From positions 2,048,501 through 2,112,500 of the forward strand of contig NC_087083.1 of the NCBI RefSeq assembly GCF_026151205.1: a stretch of 64,000 nucleotides of DNA. The letters are read 5' to 3'. The DNA is from Bolinopsis microptera. Lineage: Eukaryota; Ctenophora; Tentaculata; Lobata; Bolinopsidae. The notes beneath the pieces are model-generated. The model saw only the letters and a program-made list of their open reading frames with translations. It was not told the origin of the DNA and did not search any database. The position numbers were made by a program, and so were the translations under genes. Numbering within the stretch: position 1 is the first letter of the stretch; each line of letters opens with the position of its first letter. Shown here piece by piece: positions 48,240-61,000 of this stretch.

Positions 48240-50040
48240 CGGGGGGTGGAGTTGAGTGCGAGAGTAGATAGGGGGGGCTTGTGTGAGGAGGGAAGGGCCG
48301 GTCGCATAGCACGTCAGGGCACATCCTTCTAAACGGGGGGGGGGGGGGTGGGGGGGAGGGCCCCAGTGGTGAGTATTATGTACTCACAACACATAGCGGA
48401 GTTATGGGCATCAATGGCATGAACACGAGTGGTGAGCAGTAGACTTAACGGTTATCTCTACACAGGGGGGGTATCTATGGTGGCGCGGTGAGACTCAGGA
48501 CCGGAAAAGAGGAGAGAGGTGAGTACTATTAGAAGGGGGGTCTGTTCAGTACATCTTGCATGGATGTTCTCTCAGAGGGTCTCTCTCTATGAGGCGGTAT
48601 GAGCTTTTTTAAGGTGAGAGGACGATAAACACACACACATATATCTTTAGTTGGGGGGGGGGGTGCACACACACACAGCGGAGGGCGGAGGGGGTTGCTG
48701 AGGATGAGGGGTTTGGTATTAGGTTACGTTTGGAGGGGAGGCGTAAGGGGATAGATGTGTCGCGGGTGGGGGCGTAGGGAGACTTCAAGGTATTAGATAT
48801 TGAGGAGAGTGGAGGAGAGCGGGCAAAGTATGAATGACAATCTGGGGTCATGAGAGTCTCTACTGTGGGGGCGTTTGGGGTGGGTGGAAGGGGGGGATAC
48901 TCTGAGTGCGAAAGGAGGGGGAATAGAGCACGAGATGAAGGGCGGCGGAGTGTAGGGGATTTGATGGCAGAGTCTGACCACTATAAGAGTCAAAGGGCGG
49001 GGTAGCGCATTTTATGGGAATAGGGAGCGGGGTAGATATAGGGGCGGAGGCATGGACACACTAGTTTTCGTGTGGGGAGAGGCTTCATATTGAGAGGCCG
49101 TAAATATTTGAAATGATAAGGTACAGTTAAAGTTGACTGATAGAGTCGTCTATAAGAGAGTAACACAATAATAGTGTGAGATAGGTGACGTTCTAATTGG
49201 TGAGAGTGGTATTAGGGGTTTTACATTGAGGATTAGAGGGGGGGGGTGGGGGAGAATGGGGGTGGGGGTAGAGATGTGGGTAGTGATAGATGGAGTGATG
49301 GTGGGGGACCACACACGTCTGGGGAGAACTGGGGTAGTGATGTCTCTCTAGAGAGCGAGGGAGGGGGCGGGAGATATATTAGGCGGGATACAGGGAAGGG
49401 TGATTGGCAGATATACTCACGGGTTGGGAGAATTAGTTGGATTGTTAAGGGGGGATGGATTAACTCAGTTGGGGGAGTGTAGGGGATGGTGTGGGGGGGT
49501 GAAGAGGTATGTGGATGTGTGGGTTTTGGAGGAAATGGGTGAGTTGGGGTTTTTGGTAAGGGTGGGGTTGGTGGGGAACAGGGGGGGGGGGGTAAAAAGA
49601 GAGGTAGGGGGGTTGGACAGTTGGTTGGGATTAGTTATTGGAGAAGAGTGGGGGGAGGAAGTGGTGTGGGGGGTGGTGGGGTTGTTGGGGGTGGTGATGT
49701 GTTAGGGTAAATGAATGTTTTGTGGGGGGGGGTTTGGTGGGTTTGGAGGTGAGGGGGGGGTGGGGGGGATTTAAAAGGTAAGGGGGGGGGTGGGGGTGGG
49801 GTTATAATGATGTTTGGGGTTATTTGTGGTTGTGTATTGGGGAGGGTGATGTGGTTGGTTGGATGGGTTGGGGGGTATGTTTGGGGGGGAGGGTTTTGTT
49901 TTGGAGTGTTTAGGGGGGGGGTGGTGGGGGTGTGTGTGGGGGTTGTGGATTTGGTGAGGGGTGTGTTTTGGGTTGTTGGGTTGGTTTGGGTTGGGGATTG
50001 TGGTTGGGGTTTGGAAGGTTGTTAAGGGTTTTTTGGGGTT
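48240..50040 (+). repeat. Strand-asymmetric G-rich low-complexity region
   Basis: Long stretches are nearly free of C on the + strand, most strongly 49480-50030, with many runs of three or more G. Poly-G blocks at 48335 and 48652 look like basecalling artefacts. The open frames here are compositional. Confidence 0.75.
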
Positions 50041-53000
50041 TAAGTGTATTGTATTGGTATAGGAGTTAAGTGTGAAGGGTTAAATAGTTGAGGAGGGTTA
50101 GAAGTTGTAAAAGTGCAAAGTGTAAGGTGTAATAGGATAGTAAATTGTAAGGTGTAAGATGTGTAATAGGGGGATTGAGGGTTTAAGGGGTTGGTTGTTG
50201 AGGGTGTTATTTGAGATTAAGAGTGTAAAGTTAAGGGCATTTGTTCGGGCAGGAGTTGCAATAAAGTTGCAGTATTAAATTACGTGATGTTAGGACACCC
50301 CCGTGCGGAGTGCATAAGTTGCATGTGCAGACGGTGCATAGATGTTGCATTGTTCGGTGCGTTTTGTTGTTGCACGGACTTGCAAAGACTTTGCAGAGTC
50401 TGTCCGGACTAACGAACCAACTCCCAGTCAAGTGCCCGAAGCCACTTATTGATAATAAAACGACCTGTATATAATAAGTCCGTATCGCAGTCCATGACGT
50501 CATTCACGGCCTGTGTCGGAACAATATCATTATCATGTCCTCTGAATTCCGTGCAAAAGCAAATCATTTCTCTGATCTCGTTCTTAAATGTGTTATAATT
50601 GGTCTTCGTTAATCCGCCGTAGCTACTTATAACATATGCAATTACATTCGTTTCGTCCTTCTTCTTGCAAAGGATTATACTCCTTATCTTTCAAAAGGGA
50701 AAACACGTCTATAATTCATATGCTACAACAATATTGCAAAGACATTCTTTTACGTCCTTCCTTTCTAAGGGTTAACCCCTTAAATATCTTTCAAAGGAAA
50801 ACCTCGTCTTATAATCTCACGTTGCAAATACACAACAAACTCGTACAGCTAAACTTGCTCCGTGTGCGAATCTCCACAGTAACATATTCTTCACACGCGA
50901 TCTTATTACTTTAAAAATTCTAAAATAAGCGCACGTGAAAGTGCTGATTTAAATTCCTGCAGTCTGGGATCATTAACCTTTAAATAATTCCTAAAACTTT
51001 GTTATCATTAAACCTGGATATGATGCGACTGCTCAATGCAATATACCAGTCAAGACCATTCCAACTAACCACCTTGGAAGGCTCGAATATTCAAGAACTT
51101 AAACCTAAACAGCTTAAAAGAAGGTACAGAATCCGTGGAGGTTTCCGTAGTAATTGGGCGGTAAAGTTTTCATCAAGGTCCTTTACAATAATTACGATCA
51201 TATTAAATTGTGTTATTTGGAGTTTAAGAAATGCTCGAATCAGGACGTTATTATACAGCGTACATTGTCCATCATATCGGGCCCATGTAGTAAAGTAACG
51301 GGCACATTTTACTGTGCAGTTACCGTTTTTGTCTCCCGTCAGATTTTTACACGGGGCAATAATTTATAGCTGAGTTTATTTATACGTTATATTTCTGTAC
51401 TCTGTAAATTTGAAAAGTTTTTAAATTTTAAAAACGATTCACTACTATAGTTCATAGTATGTACATTAAACTTTGAGTCTGTATAGTTTTTTAAAAAATA
51501 TAAACACGAAACATGTGTATTTAGAAACCAAACCGCTAAACAATATTTATTGTAATTATGCACTGACGGTTGTTTATGCGAACGGATGTGGCATCTGAAT
51601 TTTTTTGATAATATCCTTATATTATAATTGTAGGAAGAACATTCATTCCTGATGACGGGTCCAGACGAAGAATGAAGAACGAAATAAGTTGCTCAATAAA
51701 ATCCTCAAACCTACCATTTCAACAACTGAGGCGGACGGAAGCCAACAAGATCGAGAGTGATTCACGGAAATTTGCCACTCACATGTAAATCGGGTCTGCA
51801 AACAGATTGAAGGAAACTGCTCATATTTCTAGCAGGATTATCGGTGGTCCAGTGTTTTTTGCACTGGTTAAAAAATAGCACAACTTTTGGGGGCTGTTGG
51901 CCATTTTCGTCCTAATTTTTTTCTTTCCGAATCTTGTTCATACACCAGCCTTGTTTTTGTAAATAAACAACATATGTTTTTTGAAGGAAAAGCTAATATA
52001 TAATTCCCCGAGCATTGATGGTGGACTTGCAGATATTTTAAGGGTATGGGCAGCTTAAAGTGTGGATTATGGTGATAGTGTACCCTTTTTGCATTGATCC
52101 TATCTTTGCTGCTGATTTTTTCGATGGAGAAGGTCTCTCTCACTTGAAAGAGGAAACATTATATGGGGTTTACGATATTGGCATTGTTTATTGGATTGTC
52201 CGAGTTGTTTAATAGCTAAACCTACTTTTCTGTTGGAGCTCCCGGGATGAAGAAAATATGAACGAATAAAGTTCCATTTTTGCGTTGGTTCCTCTTTCTG
52301 GGGGAATTTTTTTTGGGGCTTGCTACACTTGATGAAATAGTTGGGAACGAAGTTAGTCCAATTTTTGTGTCAGTTATTTTTTCTCCCACAGCCGTTGTGT
52401 TCGGAAGTATATTCCAGTTTAATAAGTGGTGACAATTTTGTGTTACTTCCTGATTGTTTTATGGAGAGGTTTGATTCTGTTCTTTGGAGGGATTTGGTAA
52501 GGTTGCTTTAACCTGTCTTTCTTCTTAATCGAGGACTACTCTCGAAAAATCTGGACAGGGAATTCTCATCCGAAACTTTGGATATGTTATTTGCCCTATG
52601 AATTCAGATATTTAGTTTTTGTCAGCATCCCCAATCTTTCGACTATAAATGAGCACTTGGTTATTTCAAGTGCTGTTTTTGGTTTACTATAAACAAGTTA
52701 GTTGATCGAAAAATATTTTTAAGATACGAAATTTAGGTTGTTTGGAGGCAGCAAACCTCCGCAATTGTTGTATTGATACGTATTAGCGGCTCTGATCTTA
52801 ATAGTATGAATCATCCTCTGATCCTTAATATATGCACATTTTACATTTTTACTTTTTATCAGATTACTAGATTTCTATTCATTTATTAGATTTTCTGTGG
52901 TTTCTTTCGGCTGTTATGTGTTATTTACCGGAATAAATTAATTTTATCCTGTTATCTTCCGACCCTCATCCTATTCTGTACAAGTAACAATATGTAAATC

Positions 53001-53822
53001 AAATACATCATATAATATGTGGATATGTATCTTGGAGAAATGGTGTGCTTTTCATTGACACATTTTCGAATTAAATTATTTTTGTAGTTTTCTCCGAATA
53101 GACTCGAGGGATTTTATCAATAGACTCTCCTCTGGTTGTCCAACTTTTATTCCGAGAATTCGAATGAAGTTTACGTTTATCAAATAGCCATCTACAAACA
53201 AAACCTTTATATAAATCGTAAACTTCGATCATTAACTAATTCAAAAACCCAAACTCACTAGTTTAAATTTAATAATTTTAAATCATGGATGGTGAAGGCT
53301 AGTCCTGTATGTTTGGTAAAAATTCCTCAACTCTGTTATTCTTAACTTTAAGGAAACCACCCTCAATACTTGCATTATTTTAATTATCGTCCCCTTTTGT
53401 TAATTGTTCCTGGTTTACAATTTAATCTACCTTTATTTAATAAACAGTTTCAAAGAATTATTAAACAAATTAACCGTGGTCCTTTAAATCACCGCTTTTT
53501 TGATGTTTTAAAAAAGTTGTTTAAGTCTTTATTTTGAACATAGTGTGGAGTACGTAAAGTGGGTTTTTCCTGAACCCTGTTTTACAACAATTGTCGTGAT
53601 TATATTTATCGAACTTTACCAAATCCAAAGTATTTTACGAAGATCATCCCTAAAAGACCTTATAAGTCCTACTTAAAAGACTTGCAGAACGTAGACTTAC
53701 TATAGAAAATGCAAAAAAATGGAACTTAAAACGACAATTATCAAAATCAAAAATATGCAAAACCTTGAAACTTAAAACTGAAATTATCAAACTAAAACAA
53801 ATTCAAAATATATTCTCCACAA
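50041..53822. other. No gene seen
   Basis: 50236-50420 is enriched in GTTGCA/TTGCAC words. 53705-53820 has two diverged copies of an AACTTAAAACTGAAATTATC unit. No supportable coding sequence. Confidence 0.45.
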
Positions 53823-53830
53823 TTGGCGGA

Positions 53831-55330
53831 TCAACTGAATGGTAATGTTCTGTGGACTGCCCAGCTGTTACAGTTGTACAATAAAACAGGGGTAACAAAT
53901 GCTTTCATGCAGCTTGAATTTGACCGGAAAAAATGCGGAGTGTCTCTCTGCCCAACCTTGCTGATCAAAAGCATAGTGTTTGCGCAGGGCTCTCCTGTTG
54001 CGCCCTCCCCCCCCCACACCCCCCCCCCCCCCCCCCCCCCCTACCTCGTCTTTATCTGCAATGTAGAAGTGGACATGTTTCTGATTTTGTCCTCGTTTCC
54101 CACAACAAGTACCATTCTTTTAGATCCTCCTTACATAAGGGCACATTTCTTTAAGACCCATCGACGAATCCACAGACGGAATCCACAGACAGAATCAAAT
54201 CAGCCCCCTGCACATCATGCCCTGACCACCGGCCACACCATCCTCCTGGAACAACTCGAAGTCCTCAAATCCCTCACCTCACGCTCCCAACTTGACCTCA
54301 CAGAACACGCAGCTATACAAATACGACAAACCAGCTATTAACAGAACAGAACCGCGCACCCAAATGTAGTTCCCTCTGGACCCAATCTCCTAAAATTGCC
54401 CAATCCTAAAGTCCAGACCCATCTGGCATTTCCGTTCACGAAACCTAACAAAGACTACAATTTTTTTTTGACATTGTACGGTAATTTTCACTTTCCCACC
54501 CACACTCCCCACCCTCCATCCCTGAAACCCTCCAATCACATGAAAGCATTGTCCACCACATCACATTCAGCTGACGAGATTAACACATGTTTATTGAAAG
54601 CTTCTACAATTAAATCATCGTAATCTCTTAGATGTTTTTTACGCAACTCCACTCTCAATTTCTTTAAGAGTTCCTCATCCTCTGCTGCAAAATCGCCATC
54701 GTCGGCGTATTCCCCCATTTCAATAGGCCCATTAGTAACGGTGATACTCGTATAATAGCTGTTTCCATAGATGGACCGTCGACAGTCCAACTCGGTCGCG
54801 CTCCTGGGAGTTTAAACCTACAAGGCATGAAGGGTCCTCGGGGCTGAACGGTGGGTTAGGCCATTGGTCATCACTACTGCACGGGAGTGGTACAAAGTTC
54901 CAGCAAAGTACATTGAAGAATGTACCAATGCAGCATCACCTGAAACGAGTCCCTCGATGTTTCAAACTCAAGAATCGAAATGGTGTTGTTGATTTGTTAT
55001 CGCTAATTGGTGTTGGAGAGCAGGATCTCGCCAAAAAACGAATTTCATCCTAACAACAACCCGCAACTGCCAAAAGTTTCCAGGATAACTGAACTCTGAA
55101 ATGGTATAGAACGCCGAGCTCATGTCGATTCCCATCTTGTGGAAACTCCATCTTTTTCTCTTCAGCTTTTCACAACAGAAATAAGAATTTGTTGGATCCA
55201 AACATTGTTGGCACAACCTATGACCAGCCTTGTAAGCATTGCCATGGTCCTCTGTACTCTGCAATTTGTCCTTGAATTCTGTTAGAGTACTAATCAAGGA
55301 AAGCAGTTTTCCTAGATCCATCAAAGGCAA
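53831..55330 (-). pseudogene. Degraded non-LTR reverse transcriptase
   Basis: Three minus-strand frames carry reverse-transcriptase blocks in the right order. HKMGIDMSSAFYTI (in 54968-55330) matches motif A. GEYADDGDFAAEDEELLKKL (in 54536-54790) matches motif C, the YADD box. MKAFVTPVLLYNCNSWAVHR (in 53831-54019) matches the thumb region just after it. The parts are in different frames with C/G-run insertions between them, so this is a remnant. It differs from the 5.8-9.8 kb LINE (FADD box). The clade was not assigned. Confidence 0.75.
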
Positions 55331-55779
55331 GAGGTCTGAGGCTCTTAGAGGCCCTTTTGGTTCCCTGCTTCTGAAGAGTGGGTTAGAAACCCTTCCGTAA
55401 AAGAGGGCTCATGTTCTGTCATATGATCGATTAATGAGACATATGCTTCTGAAGTCTGCTCACCAGAATTTCTATTCCAGGGTACCACACTGCTGCTTGC
55501 CGAACGTTGCGCGCCCAATCTAGGTCCAAGCTACCATGGTAACGATACAATCGCCGATACTCGTTACAGAACCTTGTACGAAAACATCATTTTAGGACTA
55601 CTAGATGAAATCAGTTAATCATGTCATGACTTATTGTTCTCGAAATAGCCCTAAAAAGTAAAAATGTAAAATATTCTTGGACGGATGCTTAAGGCCTGTT
55701 ATGGGTTACTTTGGCATTTAAAATCCTACGTGATTCCAATGCTCAATACTGTACTTACAGTTACTCTTGTATCACTGAT

Positions 55780-56062
55780 CACGTTTGCGACCGCCCCGAC
55801 GGTCGTTTCACTATGGTGACGATACACTATGGTGACGTTACAGGTGGGAGTATCGTGCCGGCGGGGTCTTACAACGTATGACAATTACTTCGCAGTAGTA
55901 GGACCATCGATTGTTTGCCAGACCAAGAATAAATCTTGTCAACGTTGTATGACCCGCCGCGCACGAATGCGCGGCTTCCCCCCTGTAACGTCCCCATAGG
56001 GGAAACCACCCCCTGTAATCCACATAGTGATACGACCGTGGGGGTTCGCAACGTGATACAAA
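55780..56062 (+). mobile_element. Family M element, copy 3 (two partial units)
   Basis: First a reverse unit, GCGACCGCCCCGACGGTCG...GTCTTACAACGTATGAC. Then a 65-bp spacer, and then a forward unit, AACGTTGTATGACCCGCCGC...GGGGGTTCGCAACGTGATAC. Head-to-head units like this give a foldback. Confidence 0.7.
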
Positions 56063-56424
56063 ATAATTCTACTCAAAGTAATTCACAATCCTTCCTCTCC
56101 TCCACCAAGTCGTCCAGGGTATGGTTTGCTCCCAGTTCTCGTGAAATTCCGTCCAATGAGTACATAAGAGAAGTACGACAAACTCAAAGTCTATTCAGCG
56201 TCTCGGAGTACAATACTATATATAATAGATTGACATTTTAATAACCACCGCTTTTCAGATAACTATACTCAGGCAGTGTTTGAACTTTTATCCCCAAAAT
56301 AAATAACTTGAGGATGCTAAAAAATAAAACCCGTGAAATAAAAAGTATAGCTTAAGCCGTTGTACATACTATTACATTCCTCCAGTACGTCCTGCGCGCG
56401 CGCCTGTAGAATTCAAACGTTGTC

Positions 56425-56530
56425 ATAACGTTGTATGAACCCGCGCGCGCACGAAGTGCGCGTCCGCTGCCCCCTGTATCCCCCTGGATATCACCTAGTG
56501 AAACGACCGTGTGTCACAACGTGATACAAT
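56425..56530 (+). mobile_element. Family M element, copy 4
   Basis: ACGTTGTATGAACCCGCGCG, a GCGCACGAAGTGCGCG hairpin, CCCCCTGTATCC, GTGAAACGACCGTG and CACAACGTGATACAAT. More diverged than copies 1 and 3. Confidence 0.7.
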
Positions 56531-56534
56531 AAAA

Positions 56535-56690
56535 ACGACGCGGCGTAGACTGGAACCATTACACTGTATAAGCTCCAGTGTAATGTAATATGTACTACGC
56601 CCCGGGCGTGACTGAGGAAATTTACACTTGTAATAAGCGCCATTGTAATGTAATTGTTCTACTGCTTATTATGAGAATAAGTTGTAACCG
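56535..56690. mobile_element. Diverged relative of the small foldback at 5229
   Basis: GACGCGGCGTAGACTGGA followed by CCAGTGTAATGTAATATGTA and a second related half with CCATTGTAATGTAATTGTTC. The two small families lie next to each other both here and near 4-5.3 kb. Confidence 0.5.
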
Positions 56691-58065
56691 GAATTATTGG
56701 ATACAGTATCCAGAAAAAGGGATGCAGATGAACAGAGAAGGAAGACGTGAACAATACCATGTGGTAAATCACGGGATGTAGTCACGTGTTAAAGAAGCCA
56801 ACCGGGCAAAAATATGGAGAACCTAGAGTGTTACAAAATAATTATCTCTGCAATGCTGTACCGGAGAGAACGTACCGGTTAATCGAGACCAAGCACTCTG
56901 CACATATCGTAATTTAATATAACTAAACTGAAGAACCTGTCTCAACATAGTATTGTTGGTATGTGGTACTCTAATACAATCTAGAGCTATAAAACGTTGT
57001 AAGAGTTACCAGTTAGCGTTAGTATTTTATCTTTCCGCTAAGTCTACAATTCTGCTAACTAACAATTGAGTATGATCGTCAATTAAATGTTCATAGTCAT
57101 AGATATTGAATATAGAGATCACATTCACACAATGAACAAGCATAGACAAGTGGGAAACAAACAAACGAGATAGATCAAGCTCGTAAAGGGTCGTTGTTCG
57201 AGATCGGAAATTTCAAAACTCTAGTTCGACAGGCGAAGTTCTCTTCGACTGTAGTGCGTGTCGAACATATTAAAGTACTAGTGTAACCCGGCCTACGGCC
57301 GGGATTTCACTGCCGCAGTTAAAAAGGGTAGGAGTAATTACCCGCTGAGTCAAAACCCGGATTAGGCGAGCAATTGTATTTGGGGTGCCCTCACGTATCC
57401 AATAGTATGCTTAAAAATAGTAATTCTTAATCAATAGAAATTAACCCTGCACCACACCAGCCTATCATATTTGAAAACATGCATTACATTGTCGTATGAA
57501 AGTATGAACTCTCTCTACAGTCCAAACAGACCGTTTGAGCACTTCCTCCCCTAATAAGTTTATAGTATCATATGACCATGTAATATATACGCCATGTAAT
57601 ATATACGCTACATATGCAGAGAGAGAGAGAGAGAGCTAGCCCCGTAACTCTTGCCGTTCTTCTCAAGCCATTTTATGTAACATATTTTGTGGTACAAAAC
57701 CATCAATTAAACCACTTACCACCGGCCGATTTTTATAAAATTTGCTTATGGGCTTCATCAGAGTTTTGTCGACACTATACCGAAAAAACCAGTCCCGTAA
57801 CTCTTACCATTTTTTTTGTATAACCGTTCGGAAATTACACACGAACACACGATCAGACACACATTCTGGTGTTATTAAGTTGATATTGTAGGTATATTAA
57901 AGTATATTAAAGTATATCCCCGGGTCAAAATCGGGAAAAATCCTACATTTAAATATACTTTAATATGGTTGGCCCCCCCGGCCCCCCCCCCCCCCCCCCC
58001 CCCCCCCCAAATGAGTCAAATTTGATTATTTTCACAAGTTTCTAAAATCAAATTACAATTTACAG
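56691..58065. other. Intergenic or intronic, no gene seen
   Basis: Contains a GGCCTACGGCC hairpin at about 57287, a (GA)n at 57616-57635, a duplicated CCCGTAACTCTT word (57644 and 57784), an inverted repeat at 57904-57966 and a run of about 30 C at 57980-58008. Confidence 0.5.
57904..57966. repeat. Perfect 14-bp inverted repeat
   Basis: ATATTAAAGTATAT and its inverse ATATACTTTAATAT, with a 35-bp loop that contains CCCGGGTC. Confidence 0.75.
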
Positions 58066-61000
58066 GTTTAAGAAACATTTGTCACTGTCCTCCAAAGTCA
58101 ACTTGGACTCGGCACCAAAGAAATGCAATCTAAATTCCTCAAAAAAAAGTACTCCTCAAAGTGTTTTCATCAAACGAAACATCCAGCAGGAATTAAAAGT
58201 ACGTGTCCCCCACCTGTACCCTCTCCCCACTGATATGTTGGGAATGTTGTACCACGTGTTGGGAATGTTGTACCACGTGTTGGGAATGTTGTACCACGTG
58301 TTGGGAATGTTGTACCACGTGTTGGGAATGTTGTACCACGTGTTGGGAATGTTGTACCACGTGTTGGGAATGTTGTACCACGTGTTGGGAATGTTGTACC
58401 ACGTGTTGCGAATGTTGTACCACGTGTTGAGAATGTTGTACCACGTGTTGGGAATGTTGTACCACGTGTTGAGAATGTTGCACCACGTGTTGAGAATTTT
58501 GCACCACGTATTTGGATTGTTGCACCACGTGTCAGGTTATCTAAATAGAAGAATGTACTAATCACATGTTTCCTTACAGGATAAAATTCTAGCTATGAAG
58601 ATTGAAGCTAGAAAAGCTGCTGAACAGGAACGATTAGTTGACGAGGAGTTCAGGGTATGCTGTTTAATAGTCGGTGTTCTACTAATATTTTATTAATATC
58701 ACATTCTGATTGAATCCTCTTTCTCGCCCTCTTTTTAGAAGCTCATTAAATGTTACACCTAACAGACGGAAGATTCGGAGTACACTGAGCTACAGAAGAT
58801 GCTAGATAATGACGAGGAGGAAGAAATGTCCGAGAGTGACGAAGATCAGAAAGGTATGGTTTTGCCATTCATATTTTTGTGTTCTTTTGTATTTGTACGA
58901 GACAGTAGGAACTTGTGTGTCTCTGGCCATTTTCAGTGCACAGACGTTCTCTTAGGATCTTATCATCTCATGTCATGACGTTTACTCTTTAAATTGGTCA
59001 CAGAAGAGGAAGAAATATTGGTAGAAGAGGTTGAGAATGTAGACGAAAAGATGGACAGAAGAGCAGAGAAGATCTTGTTAGGAGAGGAAGTCAGTTCTTC
59101 CTCCGGAGAAGATAACAAACAAGTTGAAGTTGAAAGAAAAGAGAGGAATTATCACACTGATACTGATAGCGACCTGGTAAGTCAGAAAAAAAGAAGAAAA
59201 AAAGAAATCAGACATATACCAGGACTCTTCTAAAACAGTTTGAACATTTCCTATTATATTTTATGACGTCATGTTTTTTAATTTTGTTACGTCAATGTCT
59301 TCCTCCCAGCTGGCGTCAGCTGATGAAGTCCACGTCAACGAGCTCCCTGCTACTTCCGCGAGTGAAGATGACGCTTTAGAACCCAGCAGATACTCTCTTA
59401 GGAGACTTACCAGGTTTAATATCTCGATATTTCATTTTGTTAAAAAATATGGTACTTTAAAAGAAAAAAGTAACCTTTGGTAGGGTGAAATCATGAAACG
59501 AGACGTATTTTTTAATACGTTGATCTTTGGGCGTCAAATTTGCTAATAAGGTTTTTAAGAATCTTTATTTAATATCATTGTCTCTTACTTAATGAAATTT
59601 AACGATTGTGAAATTGCCGATTTTTCTAGATATGTAAGGAAAAAGCGGCTTACCAAAAGAAGGAAAAAAGAAGAATTAGTGCCTAAAGAGAACTCTGCAA
59701 ATAAAGAGCCGGATTCTGACGAAGATTCTCAATCAGTGGAGAAAATTGAGAAGGCGAAAAGAAAAATAGAATCGATTTTGGAGAAACGAAAGGAAATAAA
59801 ACAGAAGAAAGATGCGATTAAAGTAAGATATTAATTAAAGTAGAAGTGTGACTTTTTTCAATTCATTATTTGGTTCATATACAAAAATTTTATTGACAAA
59901 ATCTATCGTATTTTGTTAATAAATTCAAACTCTAATACCCATGATTTATTCATTGTTTATGTAATTGTTCATGAAATACGTTCCTATGATGTCAGCTATA
60001 AAATCTAAACGTGTTTTTGTACCAGGCAAAGAAGGCAAAACTGGAAAAAGAGAAACTAAAAATGGAAGAAATAAGAAAGAAAGCGGAGGAGGACGCAATT
60101 CTCGCAGAGGAACAACGGAAATCCTCATCTTCACAGGTTTTTTTACAGTTAATACACTACATCTGTTTCTCTAAATCAGATTTTAAGAGCGATGGAACAA
60201 AAATAAATCAATGATTTATTCATTTTGCGGAATGAATATCATACAAAATTTCCTTTAGATCAAAAAGACAGCATCCAAGCCGGCAACAGTCCGAAAACCA
60301 TGGCTGTCCGACTCCGAGGACGAGGAATTGCCAGAGTTTGAAACTGAAGGAGATGGTCATAATACTCCGACTGCTGGCCAAGGGGCCAAACCTGAAATTC
60401 GTTCTAAACGGTATGTTTGATAAATCATTCAAAGTTCTTTCCCTTGGTCCGATGCAGCCACCGGATTTTTTTTGTAATTCTGTCCTGTCGAGTATTGAAC
60501 AAGAATTGCGCCCGTTGTTTCGTTTTGGCGGACGCTAGATTTCCATTTCACATTTACTATAAATTTAAGTATAACTATAAGCTCCAATCAGCTCACTTCA
60601 ATCTTCATGATAATAATATTGATCAATTATGCATCAAATACGGGAAACACTTGAAATTCAGTTCAATTGCCGTAGAACTTAACTTGTATCTGTAATTCAA
60701 GAAATTATCAGCAAAGGTAAACTATACTCGTGTACACATCAATACACTACGCTTGCCACGTACAAATTGGGTGTATTACCTAATAGTAATATTATACATT
60801 ACTATACATGCATCATATACACAGTCGCGCCGCGCATTCATAGATCACAGGCTATCTATACATCACATCTCCTCAAGCAATCCTCGCGCGCGCCCAACTT
60901 TTTCGTTGCATGGTAACGAACGAACACACGACATATTTAAACCCACCTATCTCGTTCTCCAAAATCCACGTTTTTCTGCAAAAACCTCCATTCGTAACCT

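Noticed and set aside
58079-58565. Repetitive frames on both strands through the 21-bp minisatellite
   Set aside because: The unit length is a multiple of 3, so frames stay open by repetition. A good splice donor at 58199 and acceptor at 58579 remove the array from the gene on the + strand.
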